Below, piece by piece: positions 54,801 to 64,000 of a stretch of 64,000 bases of DNA. Position 1 is the first letter of the stretch; each line of letters begins with the position of its first letter. The position numbers and the translations under genes were made by a program. The stretch is from contig CM055109.1 of the NCBI GenBank assembly GCA_029204225.1, positions 20,704,349 through 20,768,348 of the forward strand. The letters run 5' to 3'. The notes below the pieces were generated by a model. The model had not been told where the DNA came from. It made no database searches and saw nothing but the letters and a program-made list of their open reading frames with translations. This DNA is from Diphasiastrum complanatum. Lineage: Eukaryota > Streptophyta > Lycopodiopsida > Lycopodiales > Lycopodiaceae.

Positions 54801-57800
54801 CTAAATAGGGATTTAGGAGGGTGTTTAAAAAAAATTTAAATACCTAAAGAATCGTTCCTTAGGAATAGTATGAAACGGTTCTGTTCCGTTCCTAAGAACT
54901 ATGCATTGCTATAAACCTGATTTGGCATCAAAGAAGGATGTCTCGCCGAAGTATAGATAGTTCTAAAATATGAACACTAGGAGTCATAGTTACCAAGGAA
55001 TGTGTTCCCACCCTCTAGGGAGAGGGTAACGTTGTTCCCACCTGCTCCCCAACACAATAGTGTTTCCCACCACTTCGAATCGGGCTGATTCGAACCTGGA
55101 AAAGGTCAATCATTTTTTTTTCTCTTTTTTAGTGATTTTTTTTATTGCTAAAGCTTCTAATTTTAGTTTTCTTAAGCTATTTAGAAAAACACTCTATATA
55201 CTACTAACTATTGTGTTCGTGGCATGTGCATTAAAAATTGAGAATTGGGACTGGTAGTCTGGTTACCTCTGTAGCAATGAGAAATTTGAGGTATGAACAA
55301 AAACTTCTACATTTGAACAAACATGAATAATCTATTTTGAAAAATGCCGAAGTCCAACTTCATGAATCATTAGAGAATCAAAAGTGATAAAAGTTCAAAC
55401 AGAAATCATGATACTCAAAATTCATATCACTACAAAGTATTAAAACAAGTAATCAACAATGAATCGGGTTTTTTTTTTTTTTCCCGGTTCGAACCAAAAT
55501 CTGGTTTGAACCCGGTTCTGAGCAACAGGTCCGATTCGAACTGCGATTCAAGGTTCGCACCATGCATATGCACACTCGTGAGAGGAGTGATAGGTGTACA
55601 TGCACACTCATGAGAGGAGTGGTAGGTGTACATACACGCATAGTCATACATAGGGTTCTATCATAGGTAGATGATACATATTCTTAGATGACCTATTTTT
55701 AGTAGTTGAATCTTATTTCATTGTACATACAAATGCATATAATGGATGCTTACTCGTTGAACGCCATCTTTGGGGTGGCTCTCTCCAATTATTGTATTTG
55801 TGGATATGTGAGTGCTACTATGATTATTCAACTCCATCTTACGAATTCATGAACTTTGACCATGGTATTACAACTATATGTTTAGTTTGATCCATAGTTC
55901 AGTTTTCCAGCACTAAGTGCAGTCTTGTTTGTAGCTTAGGATAGCCTAGGATCTTGTTTGCAACCTCAGATTCCCGTTTGCAGCCACAGGCCCCCTGCAG
56001 CCTCGTTTGCAGCTTGCAATCCTTGTAGCAAATGCTGGTCAGGCAAAGTTCAGCAGGCTTGCAGGCTACAGGCTGCAGTTCTCAGCCTTGTGAATCATGA
56101 TTCGCTAGGAAGCTGACGCTTCAGCCTCGTGAGTTAGGGCTGTCCCAGCATCGATCTCCCTCATATTTCATGATGGATCTCCTTCTCACGAGTACGTCGA
56201 ATCTTCTTCGCACAGGTTTCCAGGTCAAATGATGAAGATGGTATGAGGTTTCATGAGCCTGAACTCACAAAAAATAGGGCACTTCTAAAAAATGTGTCAT
56301 TCCCCAAAAAAACGTTTTAAAATGGACCATTTCGAACCTCCATTCTAAACGCTTCTTTCATGTTACATCGATGGTTTGAGACGGGCACGAATCAGCAACC
56401 TCAGGAAAGAATCAGTGAAAATGTGTTGAGGGTTTTATTTATTTTTGGGTGGAGAGATTTGATTTCTAGCCTTCTATTACGGCAAAGACACATTAATCAA
56501 ATCATAACACTAATTTCTAAAACTATCACTACACTAACTTCCAAGTTGTCTCTTCCTCACTCTCTTTCTGTCAACTTTCAAGTTTTAACCACATTTTAGA
56601 CTTCGATTTATACTTGATCTCATTCCCTATCCTCACACAAAGAAAAAGAGCATTACCCAAAAAAAACAATGGTAGAATTGTTTAAACTCGTGGGATAAAA
56701 AATTTAGGTTTTTCTTTTTCCCATTTTATTCACTGAGAATCCGTTTCAAATGTCCGTTCGAAACAGACCGTTTCAAACAGGAGTTTCTTTGAACGAAATG
56801 CGCTTTAGTGAAATTATGATTAAAAAGGAAAATTTTGAGAAAAGTCACAGCGGTCTTTCTGAAAACATAAGTAACAAACTGACTTGTGAACAGAAAAGAC
56901 AATCAAAAGTGAAATGATGCAAGTACGGATTCCAATTGTTAAGGGCATGCATGAACAATGAATAGCAACAATGTAGCAATAAAATTCAAGAATGGCGATG
57001 ACCCACACAGGAATTGCTGATGGGGGATCACAAACCTGAAAAGATCAACGGCAAACAATGTATGGACAGCACCTCTGTATAACAAGCATCCCTTGCTGAA
57101 AATAGCTGAAATTTGGTCCCTAAATGTGGAGGCAGTAGGGCTCCAAATCTGGACGAAAATGGGTGCTTAAGTCTACTGAAAAATCGTTGCAGAATCGGCA
57201 TTGAAGCTTTTGAAAAATTCAGATCCAAAACAAGAAAATCAGAGGCTGAGAATTTTGTATATAGCTGTTGAAATGAGGTTCCAATAAGGTGAATCACTCA
57301 CTGAGAAAGGACTCCGAAACTGTTGAAAAATGGGCGCTAAAATTTGCTGGAATTTTAGATTTGCAACAAAAAAAAATAGGCGAAGAAAATGCTGTAGATT
57401 GCAGGTGACACATGGCTCCATATTGGTAGATCACTGCCTGAAGAATTCAGATCATCACACTGAAAAATAGATTGTTGCAACTAAAAGAGAAGCGAAACAA
57501 GCAGAGGATTGCAAGTCGATGAGCATTGGAAGAAAAAATTCATGTCTGTAATGACGATGAATCACTCACTAAGTACCTACCTTGAATAGTGCTCTAATAA
57601 GATATTATGAACTCAATCAAAGATTTAACATCGTAATAAGCAGAAACAGACCATTAAAGTTGAAGCAAAGCAACCTCTAACTAATGATATTTAAAGACCA
57701 TCAAACTTAGTCAATAGTTGATCCCCTAAAAGGAAGAGCCATGAATCTTCTACAAAGAACCTAGGATTCATGAGCTACAAAATGAATGTCTCCTTCCTAT

Positions 57801-60800
57801 TTATCATCTACTCAATTAGAGCCAAATCCCTCACTTGAACAAAATGGCAATAACCAGTGGTCCCAACATAATGCCAAAAATAGCCTGTCAATCAATAATC
57901 GCTTCCCTGTGAAGTAAATAACCATTGTTTTGTTCACATAAAAGAATTTGCAAGCTTTGAAAGAGCGTCATCTAAATCCATGCAACCACAACACATACTA
58001 GGTAATTTGACATACACAAAGCACGTTCCAAAACTGCCAATAGTAAAGTAAAATCTCTTGTTAAATTAACCTGAATGCCTTTAGTTGCAAGCAGTTGCTT
58101 AAAATCTGCCAATCGGAGGTCCCCCACAAATACCGCCTTATGTGGAGGAGGAGTCCCAACAAATGGGAGAAGCGGGAGCATATCATCCTCTTGGCTACCA
58201 ACTTCTCCATCAATCCACACAAGCTCATAATCTCCCAGCTGTCATAAGATGCAAGTTGAAACACTTTGTTAGCAAGAAAACTAAATAAGCAAGTTGAATA
58301 AGCATTAAACATTACAGAACGCAAATCAGCCAAAACGTCTCAAACACACTCTGATCTTCTCTTAGGCTTCTAGTAGGAAAGCAAGCTACAAACTCATTCC
58401 AAATCCCATAATAGTGTTTCTGATTATGGACTTTTCTTCTTCCCTTTTCCAGTTTTGCCCCCACTATATCATCGCCAATGAAAGTAAATGCTTCTAGGGT
58501 GAAAATTGAATGATCATAAATTCCTATCTTCCATTTGTGTCTACTTTAAGCATATCTCTTAGGGGACAACAAATTTTCAAAGTTTTTAGACTCAACCAAA
58601 AATGACTGAGGCCACCAACTGTACATGTACAATGGATAACATGCTACAAAATTCTTCCTCAAATGCAGAAATTTATCTTCTATTCAGCCTTCTAATGTTC
58701 ATACACAGCCGAGGGGCTATATTATCCATGATAAAGGTCAGGATGAAGGATAAAAGCCACCCAGATGAAAAGTTACTTCATTGAGACATACAAATGTTAT
58801 ATTGTCAAGTAGATGCTCAATCCAGCTATTTTTTCATGAAACCGCGACATCCTTCGAAGACTGAAGTTTCCATAAAACAAATATTTTACCTTCCTGAATA
58901 GAACGCCACTCATAAGCCGCTCTGTCAACCTTACCTAAAACATGAGCCATTGCAACTTCCTCAGAATATTTCCAAGTATTAGAACTGATTGAAAAAAGCT
59001 TAATGAACATCTTTACAAACTTTAATTAAAGTCATATCTGATGGGCTTGAAATGAATTTACATATTTGTAGCCAAAAATTATGTACCTAATAGCTCCCTG
59101 TAGTAAAATCTCAAAAATTTCAAACATCTGAGCTTTATAGTGTAAGATCATTAGCATCACTTTCTCTGGCATAATAATCTCATATAGTGAACCAAATATG
59201 CACGTAAAGTTACTCTCATGTAACCTCGTGGAACTTGGTATTTCTACTTGAAGAAAGTGAGATTGAAGATAACAGTTTCCTATTTCTTGAACCAAGCAGG
59301 AGGACTGGGAAACAGAGCTGATGATAGAAGCACAATGACATGTTAATAAGACAAGGGAAACTGATGCAAAGTAAGTGAAGCAAACTATTAGAAAACTGCA
59401 TAGAGGTTTATGGTATGAGCTTTCAAGTGCAAAAGGATGCATAGAAAAGTTAAAAGAACAATGTTAAAGCTTAGTAGCAATGCACCACAGCAAAAGAAAA
59501 AAAAATGACACGTACAAAAGATCATATCACATGATCAAGAAACAAAAAATCAAGATATCTAGCTAGCATTGTGGAAGGATTGGATGAGAGATAAACTCCA
59601 AGAGGATTCTACACTCAACCTCATTTACAAGCTTTGGACAGGATTGGGAAGACCCTTCAGCAACCTCCACCAGGATGGGTGCCCTACCCACCTTCATTTG
59701 AATTCCTATAACTTTTTCAAGACAAGTCCTTTATTTGGTTTCTATAGGTTATCAGCTATGCGAGAAAAATGGTTTAACAAAATGAATTTCTCCCACAAGC
59801 ACATACAAGTAGTTGCTCATTCGCTTCACCCTATGTTGGCTGTTGAAGCCATACGCACAGATGCCAAGTTTATGGACGGCTGGAGGATATACACACAGAA
59901 TGTGTATCCAGGTTAGGGTTGTCCCCTAGTAGGGCTATCTAACCCATCTTATTTTTGGCACTTGTGTAATCGTCAACATTCTTTGTAAGCTTTTGACTCC
60001 TCGTTGCTTTCTAGAATATCAGAATGTAACCTGCCTTTGTGCAGGTCATGGACCTTTGTTGCATAGGATTGAGAGACATATGCTGGATCTTGAGTACAGA
60101 CAGGGATGTTTCATTAGATCTCAAGGTGAGTATGATGAGTTTTTGCCAAAGCCACTCACATGCTGGGGTGTGGTAGGCAAATCCGCCCTAAGACATCACT
60201 ACTTTTGCCACTTGCATCCTTACTCATGACCATTCTGCTTCGACTTGTGAGCAGAACTGGAGCTCTTGATCTCTTATGTGCACGAAGAGACGCAACAGGC
60301 TCAGCCTTCCCCAGCCGAAGTTGGTATACTACACCACCAACCTGAGGCTAGTCATGCACATGCAAGGAGATGGTACCCCTAGGTAGACGAACCCTACCAG
60401 GCCATGCACAGGCAGAGGCTGCAACTAATGATGAGACATATTCAGATTATCATCGAGAGTTGGCACAGCATGATAGGAGGCAACATAGAACCACCAGGTC
60501 CATAACTTGGGGAGAAGCAAAGGATGCCGGAGAGGAGGGTGGGGATGAGGCTGAGGAGGGAGGGGAGATGAGGATGGGGAGGAGGAGGCCCTTAGATGAT
60601 GAGATGGAGATGGAGATTAGTGAGGATGTGGGGTTTGTTGATCCCAATGCCTAGACATACATCACCTGTACACAGAGGGAGGGGTAGCCCTAGAGTACTC
60701 TCACTCAAGGTTTGTGCTTCTTCTCCATCTTTCTCTCACGGCCCGTAACTCTACATTTGCATCTTCTACTTCTCACTCTGACAAGAATCATGAACCTTCT

Positions 60801-63800
60801 GCTATGGATACCCATCTTCAATAGTTTCAACTCATGAGATAAGAGTTTGGAACTCGCTTTGATCAATTTGGATGCCGACCTTATCAACTTGAGGCACAAA
60901 CTGTCACTCTTCTAGCTTGCACCTCTACTTCTATTGATCCGCTTATTCTTGAGGCCTCTCCTACTCCCTAAGCTTGTGGTTTTTGCAACAGAGTCCAGCT
61001 CTCCATTATTCTGGCTCTTTTGATGAAAATGAGTTAGAGAATTGGGTTACTACCTATTTCTCCCTCTTTCCTAAGTCAGCTCTCTAGCATATCCAGCTCG
61101 CTACTTTACATCTCAATGGTTGAGCTACTATTTAAATGCATGTCTATTGTCAATATCCTTCTCGTGAGGCTTTAAATAGTTGGACTACTTCTTTCTATCG
61201 TGATTTACATTTAGCTATGATTAATCCATAGTGGCTTGTATGATAGAAAGATATTTTTTGGAGTTTACAGCATAAGGCTTTCCAGCAAGAAGGTACATGA
61301 CCACGGGATCCCACAATTAGAGCTCCCACACAACAATCGGTGAGAGGTTCTTGACCTCAGTTAGTGGTTCACATGTTCGAAAGGACTCAGCATGAGTTGT
61401 GCCACACTTTTACTTTTTTATAGTTGTGATCACACACAACTACCGATTGTTGATTAGGCATTCTCTTAATCTTTGTGTCTATGATCCGATCACTCATTCA
61501 TGACTCCTAATGATCAACCCATATGCCCTGAAATGGTGCGGTAGCCAATTCAAAAACCTGGGTACTTGTCAACTAGACCTTGGCTAATTGTTACGGCTTG
61601 GCCTAGATAGATCATCATTCTTGCATGATGTGAAATTATGATCTGAAGTGAATACACAAGAAAAAACATCTTCCACAATTTAAGAAGCTGACTAGATTGT
61701 GAAGTACTAGAATTGCTCTCAAAAAGAAAACTCCTGGCAACAATCTCGTAGCCCCATGGATTATGGCATTGACTATATAATTGACAGCATAATCCTATGC
61801 CAAATGAAGATTGCTTGCAGCAGAATTGCCATAGTTGTTGTCTCTCTGAAATCCACGATGAGACCTTGGGTTCAATGCACATGACTGTTGATAGCTTCTT
61901 CCACTTTTGTTTGATCACAATGGGTGAACATCATGCATCTATGCAACAGGATATCGTTTAGTCAAACCAATACCCACCAGACATTGAGGTATAACAGAAC
62001 TTACAAGTTGCCAGCCTTGTAGTAGAAAATTCAAGACATGATGCCCATAAAAATCAAAATTTCTATGAGGAAAAATATTAGATATCATCTATAAGGGAGA
62101 AATACTAGTCAAATTCAATCTTAGCTATCCTATTTCGGATTTCTGCGTATTTCCGCAAGTGCGCCTCACACATGTCGTCAACAAGCTGAAATAAATTTAC
62201 AAATGAACAGAAACACACAGAAGAATGTCTACTTATTTGTTTTATATAAGCAGAAGAGGGAAAAAAAAATCAGAAAAACACCCCTGTATTGGGTTTTGTG
62301 CATCTTTGCAGACTACAAGAGTGAGATTCCATGTGCAAGTTTTTGGCACTATATCTTTTATAATAAAAAATGTTTTAGTCGGAACTTTCGCTCTGCGTTG
62401 TGAAAGCCTGCAGATATTTCTCCACCTAGGTAGGGAGTAAGCTAACTATGATATCACTATAACACATTTCAGGCCTCTGAATTTAGTAGGAGGAGTTGTC
62501 CACTAAACCCAAGAGGATTATGATTGCATTGGAGATGAATTCAATAGTTCTATCCTTACAGATGTTTCTTTGAAAAGCACATGCCTGTTGACAAGGGGAC
62601 TGACCTTTCAGATTAGCATACTTCATGTGAAGGATGTGGCCTGAGCTTAACATTTTCCAGTAACAGGCTAGGCCGGCCGCTGGGTTAGTATTCAAAACAC
62701 TAAGATGGCAATAACACGACTTCAAGAACATCAATCTAGCTTTTAATGTTGATGAGTCAAAAGGTCAATGAGCTGTCTGCAAACTCCTCATTATAGACTA
62801 TAATCTATGTTGATCAATCAGGAGTATAAGCTCTATTAGCATGAATAGCAGATTAGATTGGCCTAGTCCCTTGGCTCATTTTTGGGCTAGCAAGTAAGAG
62901 TTTAATTGTTAAGGTCCATTGTGAATCAATCTTATGCAAGTCCCTTGAATGTCTTTTTCAATAGTTTTTGAAGGTACATTTGCACTATAGTTTTCCATGA
63001 TTGAATTATGCACTTCAATATCTCTTTTTTCCTATCTTTTTACGCAAATTGCAAGATACCCAAGAAAATCAACAAAGGTAACTTTTCACTCTCCACAATG
63101 ACTGCTTTTAACATGTATCTAGATTCCAGCAAGAAGCAAGCTCTCAAATGCAGAAACTAAGACCACATCCAGCCAGACCAAGCTCACCTTATATGCACTT
63201 AAATCAGAAGTTACATCCACAGAATCACCCACTCTAGGAGCATAGACAAATGGACAAACATTCTTGAGACAATGTTGCCTTAAGTGCTCTGTAGATTCTG
63301 CTGATCCATGAATAAGGACCTGAAAACCAAAGCAGCATTTAAGTCACATTACTGGAACCTCTGGCTTAAAATCATATTACCTTCTGAATATTTTATTGCA
63401 TCTAGACTTACAAAAGAAAGAGAGAAGAAATTTTTTGATGAGATGAGATTGGGCCAATTAAAAGTGAGATTACCATTTCTACAACGATAACACACCTGTT
63501 TGACAATGATTCTTGCAAAATGTAATCATTAACCTTGCTCAAACAGCTGGGCTATATATTTTTTCTTCCAATTATAAAGAGAAAATAACGGTCTAAAACT
63601 TGCATGTGACAACAGAACTCAAATATTTGGCAGCACAACGGTCTGACAATTTTCTTTTGACCCCTCAAATCAGTTACACAAGTCAAGGATGAACATCAAC
63701 TACATGATGGTCTTTTCCTAAGAACATAAGGATAGACTCATCATCCTTACAAGCTTTAACGGTGCCACATGTGCTAAGATTGATTTTATGGATCGCCCAT

Positions 63801-63849
63801 CTGCCCTTCCTTCAAAGTCAATGTACTGAAGAGCACACTTTACTTGAAC
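51716..63849 (-). CDS. CPSF100: CPSF100 (CPSF subunit 2), C-terminal six exons; gene continues beyond the window
   Basis: Six phase-0 exons on - encode the last 196 residues of the 100-kDa cleavage and polyadenylation specificity factor subunit. This protein pairs with the CPSF73 endonuclease in the nuclear mRNA 3'-end complex and keeps the metallo-beta-lactamase/beta-CASP fold without a functional metal site. Recognisable plant landmarks in order: YIDFEGRADGRSIKSI, STEHLRQHCLKNVCP, VYAPRVGDSVDVTSDL, LGDYELVWIDGEVG, HKAVFVGDLRLADFKQ, GGVLRCGDS, VIEGPLSEEYYKIRELLYSQ and the terminal YYVL. All introns are GT-AG: 431, 4253, 651, 6097 and 111 bp from 5' to 3'. The upstream ~540 residues would lie beyond 64000. 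The exons show no stop or frameshift, so the gene looks functional. Confidence 0.95.
51920..51973 (-). CDS. CPSF100: CPSF100 exon
   Basis: 54 bp, 18 codons AEFTGGVLRCGDSIAVRK. The acceptor is GTTGCAG and the donor GTAAAA. It is preceded by the 6.1-kb intron. Confidence 0.95.
52081..52142. repeat. AGAAACGCGTTTCT palindrome cluster
   Basis: CCAGAAACGCGTTTCTGGG, GAACGCGTTTCTGAAAC and CGCGTTTCTCC..CCCAGAAATG overlap to form a compound palindrome in the intron. It may be the left end of an element whose right end is near 54847-54905 (GGAATAGTATGAAACGG, TTCTGTTCCGTTCCTAAG). Confidence 0.5.
52966..53328 (+). pseudogene. hAT-type BED zinc-finger ORF nested antisense in the CPSF100 intron
   Basis: ATG 52966 opens MPVQGRGLWGEVELTEGD. 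A BED finger follows: RRWRCLHCGGLFTGSLIRVR AHLL, with CX2C and a downstream His, then GISDCPRISDEERERL, the pattern at the N-terminus of plant hAT transposases. It then becomes Gly/Gln/Ala-rich and stops at 53328; related Gln/Pro/Arg-rich frames continue to about 53700. No hAT catalytic core or dimerisation domain follows. Composition (52.3-53.7 kb) is markedly GC-richer than the rest of the intron. A BED finger binds DNA at transposon ends; this copy is an N-terminal fragment. Confidence 0.55.
54225..54720. repeat. GGTACC minisatellite with inverted repeat
   Basis: Three tandem units of GGCTTCACAAAGAAAGGTACC occur at 54225-54330. Arms 54256-54305 and 54337-54386 form a 50-bp near-perfect inverted repeat around a 31-bp loop. 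Rightward, a unit with TTAAAAACACAAAAAGGAAT recurs at about 54392 and 54505, and GGAACAAGAAC/AACTTAGG words repeat to 54720. Confidence 0.85.
55073..55558. mobile_element. Possible short element with GATTCGAACC ends
   Basis: The left end is CGAATCGGGCTGATTCGAACC (55078 region). The right end (55461-55558) has GAATCGGG, a T14 run, CCCGGTTCGAACC, GGTTTGAACCCGG and GATTCGAACTGCGATTC. These are nested inverted words of one motif at both ends, about 490 bp apart, within the intron. There is no coding capacity. Confidence 0.4.
56310..56800. mobile_element. Possible short element with GTTTCAAAC ends
   Basis: The left end (56310-56358) reads AACGTTTTAAAATGGACCAT and TTCGAACCTCCATTCTAAAC. The right end (56741-56800) reads CCGTTTCAAATGTCCGTTCG, AAACAGACCGTTTCAAACAG. 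Size and end style match 55073-55558 and 48652-49755. There is no coding capacity. Confidence 0.35.
58071..58238 (-). CDS. CPSF100: CPSF100 exon
   Basis: 168 bp, 56 codons from LGDYELVW to LLATKGIQ. The acceptor is ATGACAG and the donor GTTAAT. Confidence 0.95.
58890..58934 (-). CDS. CPSF100: CPSF100 45-bp micro-exon
   Basis: 15 codons, VRLTERLMSGVLFRK. The acceptor is TTTTAG and the donor GTAAAA. It is isolated between introns of 4253 and 651 bp and easily missed by ORF-based annotation. It matches the VQLSEKL..-type segment of the plant protein. Confidence 0.93.
59569..60654 (+). pseudogene. Probable hAT transposase C-terminal remnant, antisense in the intron
   Basis: Broken plus-strand frames follow each other: 59569-59916 (MREKWFNKM..., VAHSLHPMLAVEA, DAKFMDGWRIYTQNVYP), 59993-60229 (LLHRIERHMLDLEYRQG, EYDEFLPKPLTCWGVVG), about 60250-60360 (ELLISYVHEETQQAQ) and an acidic tail 60500-60654 ending EDVGFVDPNA. 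The layout recalls the hAT C-terminal half (leucine-rich N-P region, WW..G before the dimerisation domain, acidic tail), but the diagnostic dimerisation motif is not clear. It is not the same copy as the BED ORF, since CPSF100 exons lie between them. Confidence 0.35.
61013..61297 (+). pseudogene. Decayed LTR-retrotransposon gag fragment in the intron
   Basis: One frame reads FDENELENWVTTYFSLFP, then HIQLATLHLNG, a stop, ATI, a stop, then REALNSWTTSFYRDL. This follows the gypsy gag pattern (F.G...W...YF... LAxLHLxGxAxxW...W..F). At least five internal stops lie at likely Trp or Gln positions. Flanking parts are unrecognisable. Confidence 0.42.
63188..63319 (-). CDS. CPSF100: CPSF100 exon
   Basis: 132 bp, 44 codons from VLIHGSAEST to TSDLSAYK. 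The acceptor is TTTTCAG and the donor GTGAGC. Confidence 0.95.
63751..63849 (-). CDS. CPSF100: CPSF100 exon (first in window)
   Basis: 99 bp, 33 codons from VQVKCALQ to AHVAPLKL. The acceptor is GGATCAG and the donor GTAAGG. Sequence from 63850 to 64000 is intron. Confidence 0.95.
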
Positions 63850-64000
63850 CTGATCCAGAGCAATCAACCAATTAGAAAGTGTGCCAGATAAACCTTGCTA
63901 GACATGTTTCCTTTGACACAGACTTCAAAGTGACAGTACAATCAGATACCATACAATAGACAGACTAGCATTTTTTATTTTGTATCTGTTCATTTTTTAA

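Larger units (their letters stand above)
51974..58070 (-). other. CPSF100: CPSF100 6.1-kb intron, loaded with mobile-element remnants
   Basis: Spliced from GTTAAT at 58070 to GTTGCAG at 51974. It contains an AGAAACGCGTTTCT palindrome cluster, a BED-finger ORF, a GC-rich stretch, GGTACC minisatellite and inverted repeats, and two short elements with GATTCGAACC- or GTTTCAAAC-rich ends, each annotated separately. Between about 56.9 and 58.0 kb nothing else is recognised. Confidence 0.9.
58935..63187 (-). other. CPSF100: CPSF100 4.25-kb intron with transposon remnants
   Basis: Spliced from GTGAGC at 63187 to TTTTAG at 58935. It holds plus-strand hAT-like (59.57-60.65 kb) and gag-like (61.0-61.3 kb) remnants. 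On -, 62190-62115 reads an open LVDDMCEAHLRKYAEIRNRI stretch preceded by a TTTCAG, which is not CPSF100 sequence. Nothing else is recognised. Confidence 0.9.

Noticed and set aside
57028-57421. Two minus-strand Phe/Ser/Leu-rich frames in the 6.1-kb intron
   Set aside because: Vaguely periodic GAAAA-type nucleotide words explain them; no domain, and opposite introns splice cleanly around them.
61550-61918. 122-codon minus frame in the CPSF100 intron
   Set aside because: No recognisable domain, no splice partner, and not part of CPSF100.
62115-62190. Minus-strand LVDDMCEAHLRKYAEIRNRI segment with a preceding TTTCAG, considered as a CPSF100 exon
   Set aside because: It has no counterpart in CPSF100, and the flanking exons join in phase with the micro-exon at 58890-58934 without it.

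Overview
The window is nuclear DNA of a land plant with a large, repeat-rich genome. The evidence is one spliced plant housekeeping gene with multi-kilobase introns full of transposon debris, many Ty1/copia and Ty3/gypsy fragments, long pure dinucleotide arrays, and a Penelope-like reverse transcriptase remnant. Long introns plus a Penelope-like relic would fit a gymnosperm, fern or early-diverging lineage, but the sequence alone does not settle the clade.

Layout. 1-1.5 kb: intergenic with TC and TA/GA arrays. 1.6-4.9 kb: two unrelated, decayed copia pieces abutting (gag-protease-integrase, then integrase-RT-RNase H). 5.0-9.4 kb: a pol-less LTR unit on + whose interior is one 983-codon frame with 14 in-frame stops and no frameshift, followed by an LTR. 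9.7-13.6 kb: a copia-derived unit on - with an 873-bp LTR, polypurine tract, two unusual ORFs built from diverged tandem modules, and a ~170-bp tandem array. 13.7-16.7 kb: a gypsy gag on - with leader, tRNA-Asp-type primer site and an LTR of the same family as that at 9.4 kb. 16.7-23.3 kb: AT-rich, no gene seen, with a perfect 216-bp palindrome. 23.36-24.5 kb: a small two-exon gene for a predicted secreted protein made of ~12 repeats of a 14-17 residue IYPNNP-type unit. 25-29 kb: GT/GC/GA array, otherwise nothing recognised. 29.1-30.4 kb: Penelope-like relic on -. 31-34.9 kb: a second pol-less LTR-like unit with a relative of the 983-codon frame, split by a foldback PIF/Harbinger-type element. 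34.9-40.3 kb: four copia fragments. 43.0-45.8 kb: internally deleted copia with a well-defined 3' LTR. 45.8-51.7 kb: no gene; arrays and duplications.

51.7-63.85 kb: the 3' part (six exons, - strand) of CPSF100, the non-catalytic metallo-beta-lactamase-fold subunit of the mRNA cleavage and polyadenylation complex. Its 6.1-kb and 4.25-kb introns carry hAT-like and gag-like remnants and several short elements with self-complementary ends.

Only CPSF100 and the repeat-peptide gene look like host genes. Almost everything else coding-like is mobile-element debris. The best candidates for undescribed biology are the secreted repeat-peptide precursor at 23.6 kb and the protein family shared by the pol-less elements at 5.75-8.7 kb and 33.2-34.0 kb.
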